The notes beneath the pieces are model-generated. The model ran no database searches and was not told where the DNA came from. It was given only the letters and a program-made list of their open reading frames with translations. Of a stretch of 64,000 nt of DNA, positions 7,201-15,528 are shown piece by piece. The DNA comes from Agromyces larvae (GTDB lineage Bacteria > Actinomycetota > Actinomycetes > Actinomycetales > Microbacteriaceae). The translations under genes and the position numbers were made by a program. The DNA lies in assembly GCF_022811705.1 (NCBI RefSeq), contig NZ_CP094528.1:3596001-3660000 (forward strand). Direction: 5' to 3'. Within the stretch, counting starts at the first letter, position 1, and each line of letters opens with the position of its first letter.

Positions 7201-8631
7201 ATGCCACGACTCATCATCGGTGCGATGGTCCGCACGATCGGCGCCTACCCGTCGGGGTGGCGGTACCCGGGGGCGCATCGCGATCCGCGCGGCGACGCCG
7301 CGGTGCTGCGGCGCACCGCCGAGGTCGCCGAGCAGGCCGGCCTCGACTACCTGTTCTTCGGCGACTGGCTCGCGACGGGGCACGACCTCGAGTACCGCGA
7401 CCCGTACCTCGTCGCCCGCATCGACCCGCTCTCGGCGATCACGTTCCTGGCGGGCATCACCCGGCGCATCGGGCTGATCGCCACAGCGGACACGACGTAC
7501 TCCGACCCGTACGCGCTCGCCCGCGCGACCGCCTCGATCGACGTGCTGAGCGACGGGCGCGCCGGCCTCAACCTCGTCACGGGCGCCGAGCCGCGCGCCG
7601 CCGGCAACTTCGGTCTCGACTTCCACGCCGCGAACGACGCGCGGTACGACCGGGCCGTCGAATTCGACCAGGTGCTGCGCCGACTGTGGGATTCGTTCGA
7701 GGACGACGCGATCGTCGCCGACGCCGAACGCGGGGTCTACCTCGACCCCGACAAGCTCCACCCGACCGACTTCCACGGCGAGCACCTGAGCGTCACCGGT
7801 CCGCTGAACGCGGTGCGGCCCGTGCAGGGCCACCTGCCGATCGTGCACGCCGGCGCCTCGCCGCGCGCGCGTCTGTTCGCGGCCCAGTACGCCGACCTCG
7901 CGCTCGTGGCGGTGTCGGGGCGCGAGCAGGCGTCCGCGGTCCGCGAGGACCTGCGCGCGCTCGCCTTCGAGGCCGGCCGCGACGACCGCACGCTGAAGGT
8001 CATCGCACCCGTGCTGCCGATCGTCGGCGAGACGCGCGAGCACGCCCAGCAGATCGCCGACCGGCTGAGCGAGCTCATCCAGGTCGCCGAGGACTGGCCG
8101 GATGCCCCGCCGCCGGTGTTCCCCGCGAACCGGTCGCTCGCGCACCTCGCCGGCGTGGTCGGCGTCGACCTCGCGGGGCTCACCCCCGACCGCGCGGTGA
8201 CCGCCGACCTCGTCGCCGCCTTCACCCCGGTCGGCGAGGAGCTCGTCGAGATCGTCGCGGAGCGCACCGGCCGGCTCGTCGGCGGGGAGCGCCCCCCGAC
8301 GCTGCGGCACCTGGTCGCCGCAGCATCCGTGAACGCGTCCATGGTGGTGGGCAGCGCGGCCGAGATCGCCGCCGAGTTCGCCGGGTGGGCCGAGGCCGAG
8401 GCGGTCGACGGGTTCAACGTGCTGAGCGCCACGCAGCCCGCCCAGTTCGAGGCGTTCGCCACCGGGGTCGTGCCCGAGCTGCGCCGGCTCGGGGTGTTCC
8501 CCGAACCCGCCGACGAGGCATCCGATGCCCGCCCGATCACACTGCGCGAGCGACTCGGCCTCGCCCGACCCGAGAACGTCCACGCCGCCGCGCGCGACCG
8601 CGGCTTCCTCACGGGGGTTCCTCAGTCGTAG
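7201..8631 (+). CDS. LLM-class flavin-dependent monooxygenase (NtaA/SnaA/DszA type)
   Basis: Predicted FMNH2-dependent monooxygenase (476 aa) of the bacterial luciferase-like fold, NtaA/SnaA/DszA branch. These enzymes oxidise small organic substrates such as nitrilotriacetate, sulfones or alkanesulfonates, using reduced flavin supplied by a separate reductase. Evidence: GDWLATG, LSAITFLAGITRRIGLIATADTT (the strand and turn after the first barrel unit), GRAGLNLVTGAEPRAAGNFG and the C-terminal VDGFNV segment are family landmarks. A strong ribosome binding site, GAGGAG, lies 7 nt before the ATG. No flavin reductase is nearby; the substrate is unknown. Confidence 0.88.
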   Translation: MPRLIIGAMVRTIGAYPSGWRYPGAHRDPRGDAAVLRRTAEVAEQAGLDYLFFGDWLATGHDLEYRDPYLVARIDPLSAITFLAGITRRIGLIATADTTYSDPYALARATASIDVLSDGRAGLNLVTGAEPRAAGNFGLDFHAANDARYDRAVEFDQVLRRLWDSFEDDAIVADAERGVYLDPDKLHPTDFHGEHLSVTGPLNAVRPVQGHLPIVHAGASPRARLFAAQYADLALVAVSGREQASAVREDLRALAFEAGRDDRTLKVIAPVLPIVGETREHAQQIADRLSELIQVAEDWPDAPPPVFPANRSLAHLAGVVGVDLAGLTPDRAVTADLVAAFTPVGEELVEIVAERTGRLVGGERPPTLRHLVAAASVNASMVVGSAAEIAAEFAGWAEAEAVDGFNVLSATQPAQFEAFATGVVPELRRLGVFPEPADEASDARPITLRERLGLARPENVHAAARDRGFLTGVPQS

Positions 8632-8720
8632 CGACGGATGCCGCGGAGCGCGTGTTGCGGAGTGTGTCGCGCCGTGACGGCGTCGGTCGCGAGGGGATTG
8701 AGGCGGATGCGGGGCATCCG

Positions 8721-8726
8721 TACCGT
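8721..8726 (+). promoter_or_regulatory. -10 box of aminotransferase gene (TACCGT)
   Basis: TACCGT, 6 nt before the ATG at 8733, no Shine-Dalgarno. It supports the 8733 start over longer readings of the frame. Confidence 0.5.
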
Positions 8727-8732
8727 TTCGCC

Positions 8733-10064
8733 ATGACCACCGCCCTCGCCGGCCGATCCGCCGGGCGACCCGTCGCGCCGACGCGGGTCGACCCGCTCGC
8801 TGCACTCGTCGACGCCGGCCTCGAGGTGCCCGTGCTCGGAGGCGGGCAGGTGCGGCACGCGAACCTCGACCTCGCCGCGTCGGCGCCCGCGCTCGCCGAC
8901 GTCGCGGCGCGCGTCGAGGCGCTGGGGCCCTGGTACTCCAGCGTGCATCGCGGAACCGGCTACCCGTCCGAGCTCGCGACCGAGCTCGTCGAAGAGGCGC
9001 GGCGCACCGTCGCCGCTCGGCTCGGCGCCCGCGACGACGACGTCGTCGTGTTCACCCGCAACACCACCGACGCGCTCAACCTGCTCGCGAGCGCCGTGCC
9101 GGGCGACGTCGTCGTGCTCGACATCGAGCACCACGCCAACCTGCTGCCGTGGCGGCAGCGCCGGCTCGTGGTCGGCGCGCCCACCATCGCCGAGACACTC
9201 GAGGCCCTCGACCGCGAACTCGGCAGCCGGGCGGCGGCACTCGTCAGCGTGACCGGGGCATCGAACGTGACCGGCGAGGTGCTGCCGATCGACCGCATCG
9301 CCGAGCTCGCCCACGCGCACGGCGCACGCCTCGCGGTCGACGCCGCGCAGCTCGTGCCGCACCGGGCGATCGACCTGGCCGCATCGGGCGCCGACTACCT
9401 CGCGTGTTCGGGGCACAAAGCGTACGCGCCGTACGGGGCCGGGGTGCTCGTCGGCCGTCGCGACTGGCTCGACGTCGCCCCCGCGTACCTGGCCGGCGGC
9501 GGGGCGGTGTCGCACGTCGCGGCCGGCGCGGTGGCGTGGCATCCGTCGCCCGACCGCCACGAGGCCGGAACGCCGAACGTGCTCGGCATCGCCGCGCTGG
9601 CGCTCGCCCTCGACGCGCTCGCCGAGATCGAGGCATCCGCACCCGGCGTGCGCGACGCGCACGAGGCCGCTCTGACCGCCCGGCTCGCGGACGGCATCGC
9701 CGAGGTCGCGGGCGTGCGCGCGGTGCGCGGCTTCGCGGATGCCGCGGAGCACGTCGGCATCGTCACCGTCGAGCTCGAACGCGGGTCGGTGGGCCTGGTG
9801 GCCGCGGCCCTCGCGGCCGAGCACGGCATCTCGGTGCGCGCCGGGAGGTTCTGCGCCCATCCGTTCTTCGACCGCATCGCGACGCGCGCGAACGGGCTGC
9901 GGGCCTCGATCGGGGTCGGCTCGTCCTCCGGCGACGTCGACCGGTTCGTCGATGCACTCGCCCGGATCGTCGCCGAGGGCCCGCGCGCCGAGTACCTCCG
10001 CACGCCCGGCGGCTGGCGCCCCGTCGCCGACGATCGCCCGCGACCCTCACTGCTGCACGGCTGA
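8733..10064 (+). CDS. Aminotransferase class V-fold PLP enzyme
   Basis: PLP-dependent enzyme (443 aa) of the cysteine desulfurase/isopenicillin N epimerase-like class V group. The PLP lysine is K229 in CSGHKAYAPYGAGV; the phosphate and ring contacts are represented by TRNTTDALN, DIEHHANLLPW and VDAAQLVPH. C-terminal GLRASIGVGSSSGDVDRFVDAL matches the family. There is no evident catalytic cysteine loop of SufS type, so a desulfurase role is unproven; an amino acid aminotransferase or lyase is as likely. It follows the monooxygenase by 101 bp but has its own -10 box. Confidence 0.85.
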   Translation: MTTALAGRSAGRPVAPTRVDPLAALVDAGLEVPVLGGGQVRHANLDLAASAPALADVAARVEALGPWYSSVHRGTGYPSELATELVEEARRTVAARLGARDDDVVVFTRNTTDALNLLASAVPGDVVVLDIEHHANLLPWRQRRLVVGAPTIAETLEALDRELGSRAAALVSVTGASNVTGEVLPIDRIAELAHAHGARLAVDAAQLVPHRAIDLAASGADYLACSGHKAYAPYGAGVLVGRRDWLDVAPAYLAGGGAVSHVAAGAVAWHPSPDRHEAGTPNVLGIAALALALDALAEIEASAPGVRDAHEAALTARLADGIAEVAGVRAVRGFADAAEHVGIVTVELERGSVGLVAAALAAEHGISVRAGRFCAHPFFDRIATRANGLRASIGVGSSSGDVDRFVDALARIVAEGPRAEYLRTPGGWRPVADDRPRPSLLHG

Positions 10065-10114
10065 CCCCCCGGCCCCGCCGCCCGCGCCCCCGCACGCCCA
10101 CTGACACGCGTGCC

Positions 10115-10120
10115 TACACT
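10115..10120 (+). promoter_or_regulatory. -10 box of FBP-domain gene (TACACT)
   Basis: TACACT about 24 nt before the ATG at 10145, followed by the ribosome binding site GGAAGGGGAGG. This gene therefore has a normal leader, unlike many of its neighbours. Confidence 0.4.
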
Positions 10121-10144
10121 GGACGGATCGTCGGAAGGGGAGGC

Positions 10145-10639
10145 ATGCGACCGCTGGGAGAAGACGAGATCAGGGAGTCGTTCGTGAACGCGACCGACCT
10201 CGAGCTCGAACAGCTCGAACTGCCGATCGAACGCCTCGTGCTCGACTGGGATCGCGTCGACGCGCTCGCGTGGCGCGACCGGCGGTTCCGGCACCGCGGA
10301 TACCTCGTGACCCTGATCGACGAACGCGCCGTCGGGCTGGTGCTGCGGGCAGCCAACGGCGGCGGGTCGCGGTTCCGTGCGGCGATCTGCAACCTCTGCC
10401 ACACGCAGCAGCCCGCCGACCAGGTGACGATGTTCTCGGCGCGACGCGTCGGCGAGGCGGGGGAGCGCGGCGACACGGTCGGCACCTACCTGTGCGCCGA
10501 CCTGTCCTGCCAGGAGAATGTGCGCCTGCACCCGCCGCTCGCGCCCGCCGAGGTGCGCAAGGTCACCGAGGACATGCGGGTGGCCGGGCTGCGCCGGCGC
10601 ACGCTGGCGTTCGTCGAGGGGGTGCTGCAGCCGGCGTAG
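10145..10639 (+). CDS. FBP-domain zinc-finger protein
   Basis: Protein of 164 aa whose C-terminal half resembles the FBP treble-clef zinc finger (the domain of the EF-G-binding protein that rescues fusidic-acid-stalled ribosomes). Zinc ligands are visible as CNLC (about residues 81-84) and YLCADLSCQ (about 116-124). The N-terminal half is acidic and helical. Actinobacterial members often lack further characterisation, so a ribosome-related role is inference from the domain. A strong Shine-Dalgarno GGAAGGGGAGG precedes the ATG. Confidence 0.75.
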   Translation: MRPLGEDEIRESFVNATDLELEQLELPIERLVLDWDRVDALAWRDRRFRHRGYLVTLIDERAVGLVLRAANGGGSRFRAAICNLCHTQQPADQVTMFSARRVGEAGERGDTVGTYLCADLSCQENVRLHPPLAPAEVRKVTEDMRVAGLRRRTLAFVEGVLQPA

Positions 10640-10671
10640 CGAGGCATCCGTTCGTCGGGCCGGGCCGCTGA

Positions 10672-10677
10672 TAGCGT
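10672..10677 (+). promoter_or_regulatory. -10 box of small membrane protein gene (TAGCGT)
   Basis: TAGCGT, 6 nt before the ATG at 10684. Confidence 0.5.
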
Positions 10678-10683
10678 GCCCGA

Positions 10684-10890
10684 ATGGATCAATCGTGGCT
10701 CGCCGGCGGTGGCGGCTGGCTGACGCTCGCCCTCGTGAACGCCGGCCTCGCCGAGCAGAAGAACCGCACCCGCTTCGGATGGTTCCTCGGCTCGCTGCTC
10801 ATCGGGCCGCTCGCGACGTTCTTCATCGTCGTGATGGCGCCGGCGCCCGAACCCGTCGCGGCCGCGCCGCGCGACCGCGTGGGCGCGTGA
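10684..10890 (+). CDS. Small membrane protein
   Basis: A 68-aa protein with two hydrophobic stretches (about residues 11-23 and 33-53) separated by the polar turn AEQKNRTRFGW; the pattern suggests a helical hairpin or an amphipathic helix plus one membrane helix. The tail is Pro/Ala-rich. Small actinobacterial proteins with KNRsxxGWFxLGxLLGP-like turns are common but uncharacterised. The -10 box directly upstream and the absence of overlap with neighbours make it a credible gene. Confidence 0.6.
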   Translation: MDQSWLAGGGGWLTLALVNAGLAEQKNRTRFGWFLGSLLIGPLATFFIVVMAPAPEPVAAAPRDRVGA

Positions 10891-10926
10891 GCGCCGCCCC
10901 GCCGACGTGCGCCCCGCCCGCCGCCC

Positions 10927-11685
10927 CTACGGTTCGACCGGTTCGAGGGTCGCGCGCTTGGCCGAACGCCCGTCGCCCGACGAGCGGCCGGTGAGGCGGC
11001 GCCCGATCCACGGCAGCACGAACTCGCGGTAGTACGCGGCCGTGTTGCGGCTGCGCGGGCCGGGCGGTGCGGCCGCAACCTCCTCGACGCCCCACTCGGG
11101 CGGCACCGGCACGCCGATCGCGGTGAGCACGTTGCTCGCGACGCGCGCGTGGCCGAGCGAGTTCAGGTGCAGCTTGTCGGGCGACCAGTACCGGATGTCT
11201 CGCAGCCCGCGATCGTTGAAGTTGTCGACGAACGTGACGCCGTCGAGTGAGGCGAGGTCGACGAGCTTCGCGGTGAGGCGGGCGCCGCGGGCGTCGAACA
11301 CGGTGCCGAGCGGCAGGTGCTCGGTCGGGTTGGCGCCGCTCAGCATGAGCACGTGGATGCCCTCGTCGCGGATGCGGTGCACGGCGGAGCGGAACCGCTC
11401 GGCGACCCGCTCCTCGGGCATCCGTGGGCGCAGCATGTCGTTGCCGCCGCCGTTGAAGCTGATCACCTCGGGCCGCAGGGCGATCGCCGCCTCGAGCTGC
11501 TCCTCGACGATGGGGCCGAGCTTGCGGCCGCGGATCGCGAGGTTCGCGTACCGGATCGGCTCGTGCGCGGCGCGCGCGAGCCCGATCGCGACGAGGTCGG
11601 CCCAGCCGCGCACGCTGCCGTCGGGCAGCTCGTCGCCGACGCCCTCGGTGAAGCTGTCGCCGATGGCCGCGTAGGAGTGGAACAT
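10927..11685 (-). CDS. SGNH/GDSL hydrolase
   Basis: Predicted serine esterase or lipase (252 aa) of the SGNH fold. Block I is AAIGDSFTEGVGD (nucleophile Ser in GDS), block II has the Gly in NLAIRG, block III is FNGGGNDML (Asn), and block V is PDKLHLNSLGH with the catalytic Asp-x-x-His. No signal peptide, so probably cytoplasmic; the substrate is not evident, and the family includes acyl-ester and carbohydrate esterases. The ATG at 11685 is set by a TAGCGT box 7 nt upstream. The basic C-terminal tail RRLTGRSSGDGRSAKRA is likely disordered. Confidence 0.85.
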   Translation of the reverse strand: MFHSYAAIGDSFTEGVGDELPDGSVRGWADLVAIGLARAAHEPIRYANLAIRGRKLGPIVEEQLEAAIALRPEVISFNGGGNDMLRPRMPEERVAERFRSAVHRIRDEGIHVLMLSGANPTEHLPLGTVFDARGARLTAKLVDLASLDGVTFVDNFNDRGLRDIRYWSPDKLHLNSLGHARVASNVLTAIGVPVPPEWGVEEVAAAPPGPRSRNTAAYYREFVLPWIGRRLTGRSSGDGRSAKRATLEPVEP

Positions 11686-11692
11686 GGGTTCC

Positions 11693-11698
11693 ACGCTA
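11693..11698 (-). promoter_or_regulatory. -10 box of SGNH hydrolase gene (TAGCGT)
   Basis: TAGCGT on the minus strand, 7 nt before the ATG at 11685. Confidence 0.45.
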
Positions 11699-11725
11699 GC
11701 GCCGCGCAGGACGAGGTCGGATGCC

Positions 11726-11917
11726 TCAGGCGCCCGTCGCGTGCTCGAGCTCGCAGTCCGTGCCGGGGTAGAGCAGGGTCTCGTGGCCGTCGTCGAACCG
11801 CACGAAGTAGGGCGGGCCGCCGTCTTCGCCCCGCACCTCGAGCACCTCGCCGTGCCGGTCGGCCTGGCCGACCTGCTTGCCGTGGATGACGATTCGGTCG
11901 CCGATCGTCGCGTGCAT
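11726..11917 (-). CDS. DUF1918 domain protein
   Basis: A 63-aa single-domain protein of the DUF1918 family, small SH3-like beta barrels common in actinobacteria; function unknown. The family pattern is clear: IGDRIVIHGKQVGQADRHGE, VRGEDGGPPYFVRFDDGHET and LLYPGTDCEL. No signal peptide. The ATG is preceded by GGAAGGGGG, a good ribosome binding site. It lies 40 bp from the SGNH hydrolase gene, on the same strand and upstream of it, but that gene has its own promoter candidate. Confidence 0.9.
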   Translation of the reverse strand: MHATIGDRIVIHGKQVGQADRHGEVLEVRGEDGGPPYFVRFDDGHETLLYPGTDCELEHATGA

Positions 11918-12000
11918 CGGATCCCCCTTCCGCTCCTCCCAGCGTACGGCGGAGCGGCACCGGCGCGCACGCACGAACTGGGAATCGAGCCGGTGCGCGG

Positions 12001-12230
12001 TCAGCGCGCGGCGTCGAGCGAGCGGCGGTTCACGGCGATGAACAGACGGTTCTTCTTCGTGTTCTGGAACGACGTGCACGACCACGTGTCGCCGTCGCGC
12101 ACCATGACGAAGGTCTGCACCTTGTCGTGCCGGATGCGAGCGCCCTTGGCGCTGCCACTTCTCGAAGACCGGCACGTGGGTCTCGCGGATCTCGTCGCGA
12201 CCGGTCGAGACGATGCCGGCGAAGATCCGC
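12001..12230 (-). pseudogene. Remnant of SgcJ/EcaC-family (SnoaL-like) gene
   Basis: Two pieces of one protein family lie in different frames. Reading the minus strand, 12230-12160 gives IFAGIVSTGRDEIRETHVPV and FEKWQ, the middle of an SgcJ/EcaC NTF2-like protein. Then the frame changes and 12146-12001 gives HDKVQTFVMVRDGDTWSC followed by TSFQNTKKNRLFIAVNRRS, its C-terminal end and a normal stop. The conserved stretch that should lie between (about 25-30 residues) is absent, and the N-terminal third is missing because the pucR gene ends at 12231. The simplest reading is an internal deletion with frameshift plus 5' loss. Confidence 0.72.
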
Positions 12231-13832
12231 TCAGTCGACGGCGAGCAGGGCGGCCCAGAGGTCGGCCTTCGCGTGGAAGCCCGAGAGGTCGCGTCCGAGA
12301 AGACGTTCGGCGAGCGCGATGCGGGCGCGCACCGTGTGGCGGTGCACGCCGAGCTCCTGCGCGGCGCGGTCGAACTGACCGCCGCAGGCGAGCCAGGTGC
12401 GTACGGTCGGAACGAGCGCGGTGCCGTTCGCGGCGTCGTGGGCGACGAGCGGGTCGAGGGTCGCGAGGGCCACCGCGCGCGCGTCGGTCCGCGCGAGGAA
12501 CGCGAGCACGCCCTGCCGGCTCACCTCCTCGAAGCGCACGATCGTGCCGGGGCCGGCCTCGACGGCCCGCTCGTGCGCGCGCAGCGCCTGCTCGTGCGCG
12601 GGTGCGATGCGGTCGTAGCCGACCGGATCGGAGAGCCCGATCGCGGCGTCGAACTCGGCGGCGAGGTCGGCGGCGAGGTCCGTCGCGTCGGCGTCCTCGA
12701 CGAGCACGGTGAACCCGTCGGCGATGCGGCCGAAGAACAGCCGGCCGCCGCGGGCGTCGGCGCGCAGCTCGAGGCGTTCGGCGAGGCGGTCGGCGTGCTC
12801 GGCGGCGGCCTCCACGACGGCGACGCGCACGGGCGCGGCGGGCAGCGGCCCCCACATCTCCGCGGCGACCTGCGCGGCGAGGTCGAGATCGCCGGCGAGG
12901 ATGCTCCGCACCAGGCCCGATCGCAGGTGCCCCCTGGCCCGGTCGAGATCGCGGTGCTGTTCGAGCGCGAGTCCTGCGAGGGCGAGCACTGCGGTGACGA
13001 CCTCGCGGCCGGCGTCGTCGAGCTCGGGGGAGTCGCCGATCGCGAGCACGCCGCGCAGCGACCCGCCGCTGCCGAGGGTCTGCAGGGTGACGGGTTCGCC
13101 CGCGTCGACCGAGCGACTGGCGCGGCGGCCGCGGCGCAGCAGGTCGCGGGCGGCGGCGAGCACGGCGTCGAGCGGATCGGCCGCGGCGCCCGGCGCGGCA
13201 TCGGGCGCGGGTTCCGGCGGGGCGTCTCGCGAGAAGGGCACGGAACCGGATGCTCCGCTGCCGGCGACGCTCGCACCCAGCCCGCCGGGCGGGAACTCCC
13301 GGTCCAGCGCGCCGCCCGCGTCGATGAGCCCCACCCACGCGCCCAGTTGCTGCGACAGTTCGGCGAGGATGGCGCTCAGCCCGTCGGGGCGCAGCGCGGC
13401 GAGCGAGATCGCCCGCTGCGCGGCGAGCGCCCAGGCTTGACGTGCGTACGTGTCCTCGGCGACGAGGTCGGCGACGAGCCGGGCGATGGCGATGAACGGG
13501 GTGCGGTACGGCACCTCGAACAGCGGCAACCCGTGCGCGCCGCATGCCGCCACGAGCGGTTCGGGCGTGCCCGCCCGGATGACCTCGGTGCCGAAGCCGA
13601 GGCCCACCACCCCCGCTGCGACGAGCCGGGCGACGTACTCGGTCGCGAACGCATCGGATGCGCCGTCGAACTGGGTGCCGGTGGTGAGCAGCACCTGTCC
13701 GGCGCCGAGGAAGGGCGTGGGGTCGGGCAGGTCGGACGAGTGCGCCCAGCGGACGGGGGCCTCGAGCCGGTCGGGGTCGCCGGGGACGAGGACGTCGAGT
13801 GCGAGCTCGCGGCGGTTCAGCAGGGTCTGCAC
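12231..13832 (-). CDS. PucR-family transcriptional regulator (likely of gabT-gabD)
   Basis: Regulator of 533 aa. N-terminal PucR domain (about residues 1-125: LLNRRELALDVLVPGDPD, LTTGTQFDG, GLGFGTEV, PLFEVPYRTPF), a central GGDEF-like region, and a C-terminal PucR-type helix-turn-helix (about 470-530: TWLACGGQFDRAAQELGVHR then HTVRARIALAERLLG). Such proteins activate catabolic operons on binding a pathway intermediate. It is divergent from gabT, which makes the GABA genes its probable target. GTG 13832 is chosen because the PucR domain begins there; longer readings are not family-like. A palindrome at 13900-13917 is a possible binding site. Confidence 0.82.
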   Translation of the reverse strand: MQTLLNRRELALDVLVPGDPDRLEAPVRWAHSSDLPDPTPFLGAGQVLLTTGTQFDGASDAFATEYVARLVAAGVVGLGFGTEVIRAGTPEPLVAACGAHGLPLFEVPYRTPFIAIARLVADLVAEDTYARQAWALAAQRAISLAALRPDGLSAILAELSQQLGAWVGLIDAGGALDREFPPGGLGASVAGSGASGSVPFSRDAPPEPAPDAAPGAAADPLDAVLAAARDLLRRGRRASRSVDAGEPVTLQTLGSGGSLRGVLAIGDSPELDDAGREVVTAVLALAGLALEQHRDLDRARGHLRSGLVRSILAGDLDLAAQVAAEMWGPLPAAPVRVAVVEAAAEHADRLAERLELRADARGGRLFFGRIADGFTVLVEDADATDLAADLAAEFDAAIGLSDPVGYDRIAPAHEQALRAHERAVEAGPGTIVRFEEVSRQGVLAFLARTDARAVALATLDPLVAHDAANGTALVPTVRTWLACGGQFDRAAQELGVHRHTVRARIALAERLLGRDLSGFHAKADLWAALLAVD

Positions 13833-13899
13833 GGTGGGAAGGATCGTCGGCCTCCGGCGGTGCGCGCGCACGATGCTGTACGCGGTGGCGAGTGATGTG

Positions 13900-13917
13900 G
13901 GCCCGAGTGTACACGCG
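13900..13917. promoter_or_regulatory. Palindrome in pucR-gabT divergent promoter
   Basis: CCCGAGTGTACACGCGGG is an 18-bp inverted repeat with a single mismatched pair around GTGTACAC. It lies about 70 bp upstream of the pucR start and 30 bp before the gabT -10 candidate. Its use by PucR is inferred from position. Confidence 0.35.
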
Positions 13918-13946
13918 GGCGCTGAGGCATCCGGTGTCGCCCGACC

Positions 13947-13952
13947 TAGCAT
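13947..13952 (+). promoter_or_regulatory. Candidate -10 box of gabT (TAGCAT)
   Basis: TAGCAT preceded by CC; it would give a leader of about 75 nt before the gabT ATG. No good -35 hexamer is visible, as expected for an activator-dependent promoter. Confidence 0.3.
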
Positions 13953-14032
13953 GGCCCGCGTCCCGCAGCGTTCGCGGGGCGCGTCGCGCCGGATCCGGTC
14001 AGTGCCCGATCCGCCACCGAGTTGGAGCCGCC

Positions 14033-15400
14033 ATGACCCTCGTCGAAGCATCCGTCATCGCCAGAGTCGAGACCGGAGGCCCCGCGCTGCCGCAGGAGCG
14101 CCGGCTCGTCACCGCCATCCCGGGGCCGCGCTCGCAGGAGCTGCTCGCCCGCAAGGCCGACGCGGTCGCCGCCGGCGTCGGCACCACCATTCCCGTCGCC
14201 GTGGTCGCCGCGGGCGGCGGCGTGGTCGTCGACGCCGACGGCAACTCGCTCATCGACCTGGGATCGGGCATCGCGGTCACCGGCGTCGGCAACGCGCACC
14301 CGCGCATCGTCGAAGCGGTCGCCGCCCAGCTCGCCGCGTTCACGCACACCTGCTTCACCGTCGCGCCCTACGAGGGGTACGTCGCCGTCGCCGAACGGCT
14401 GAACGCGCTCACCCCGGGCGACCACGCGAAGCGGTCGGCGCTGTTCAACTCGGGCGCCGAGGCGGTCGAGAACGCGGTGAAGATCGCGCGCCGGTTCACC
14501 GGCCGCCAGGCCGTCGTCGCGTTCGACCACGCGTACCACGGCCGCACCAACCTCACCATGGGCCTCACCGCGAAGAACATCCCGTACAAGAGCGGCTTCG
14601 GCCCGTTCGCCCCCGAGGTGTACCGCGCGCCGATGTCCTACCCGCTGCGCGACGGCGGGCTCACCGGCCCCGAGGCCGCAGCCCGCGCCATCACGCAGAT
14701 CGAGAAGCAGGTCGGCGCCGAGAACCTCGCGGCGATCCTGATCGAGCCCATCCAGGGCGAAGGCGGGTTCATCGTGCCGGCGCCCGGGTTCCTGCCCGCG
14801 CTCGCCGACTGGGCGCGCGCGAACGACGTCGTCTTCATCGCCGACGAGGTGCAGACCGGGTTCGCCCGCACCGGCGCCTGGTTCGCGAGCGAGCACGACG
14901 GGCTCGTCCCCGACCTCGTCGTCACCGCGAAGGGCATCGCCGGCGGCCTGCCGCTGTCCGCGGTCACCGGCCGCGCCGACATCATGGACGCCGCGATGCC
15001 CGGCGGTCTCGGCGGCACGTACGGCGGCAACCCGCTCGCGTGCGCCGCAGCGCTCGCGACCCTCGACGCCTACGAGCACGACGGGCTCATCGAGCGCGCG
15101 CAGCGCATCGGCGACCTGCTGCACGACCGGCTCGGCCGGCTCGCCGCCGACGACCCGCGCATCGGCGAGGTGCGCGGGCGCGGCGCGATGGTCGCGATCG
15201 AACTCGTCGACCCCGAGACCGGCGCGCCCGACGCCGCGCTCACCGCGAAGGTCGTGGCCCACGCGCACGCGAACGGCGTCGTACTGCTGAACTGCGGCAC
15301 GTATGGCAACGTGATCCGGTTCCTGCCGCCGCTCACGATCCCCGACGAGCTGCTGCTCGACGGCCTCGGCGTCGTCGCCGACGGGCTCGCTGCGGCCTGA
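14033..15400 (+). CDS. gabT: 4-aminobutyrate--2-oxoglutarate transaminase
   Basis: Converts 4-aminobutyrate and 2-oxoglutarate to succinate semialdehyde and glutamate, first step of GABA catabolism. 455 aa, normal for class III aminotransferases. PLP lysine K300 in TAKGIAGGLPLSAV; cofactor contacts NSGAEAVENAVKIAR, FDHAYHGRTNL and the Asp of FIADEVQTGFARTG; EPIQGEGGFIVP is the usual GabT signature. It stands next to gabD and opposite a PucR regulator, which supports the substrate assignment over ornithine or acetylornithine. ATG at 14033 follows GGAGCCGCC. Confidence 0.93.
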   Translation: MTLVEASVIARVETGGPALPQERRLVTAIPGPRSQELLARKADAVAAGVGTTIPVAVVAAGGGVVVDADGNSLIDLGSGIAVTGVGNAHPRIVEAVAAQLAAFTHTCFTVAPYEGYVAVAERLNALTPGDHAKRSALFNSGAEAVENAVKIARRFTGRQAVVAFDHAYHGRTNLTMGLTAKNIPYKSGFGPFAPEVYRAPMSYPLRDGGLTGPEAAARAITQIEKQVGAENLAAILIEPIQGEGGFIVPAPGFLPALADWARANDVVFIADEVQTGFARTGAWFASEHDGLVPDLVVTAKGIAGGLPLSAVTGRADIMDAAMPGGLGGTYGGNPLACAAALATLDAYEHDGLIERAQRIGDLLHDRLGRLAADDPRIGEVRGRGAMVAIELVDPETGAPDAALTAKVVAHAHANGVVLLNCGTYGNVIRFLPPLTIPDELLLDGLGVVADGLAAA

Positions 15401-15416
15401 GCGCCGACCGCACACC

Positions 15417-15486
15417 TCGCGGGCGCGAGCCCGCAGCATCCGACCACCGCGTCGCGGGCGCAAGCCCGTGGCATCCGACCACCGCC
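15417..15486. repeat. 35-bp tandem duplication between gabT and gabD
   Basis: Two copies (15417-15451, 15452-15486) of a unit beginning TCGCGGGCGCGAGCCCG and ending GCATCCGACCACCGC, differing at three or four bases. Each holds the small hairpin GGGCGCGAGCCC or its GGGCGCAAGCCC variant. Hairpins at this place could set the relative level of gabT and gabD mRNA. Confidence 0.8.
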
Positions 15487-15528
15487 CGGAGCAGACTGGG
15501 CGTGTCCGACCCCACAGAACGGAACAGC

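Noticed and set aside
8733..10064. Cysteine desulfurase SufS/IscS
   Set aside because: The class V fold is right, but the catalytic cysteine loop and a suf/isc neighbourhood are missing.
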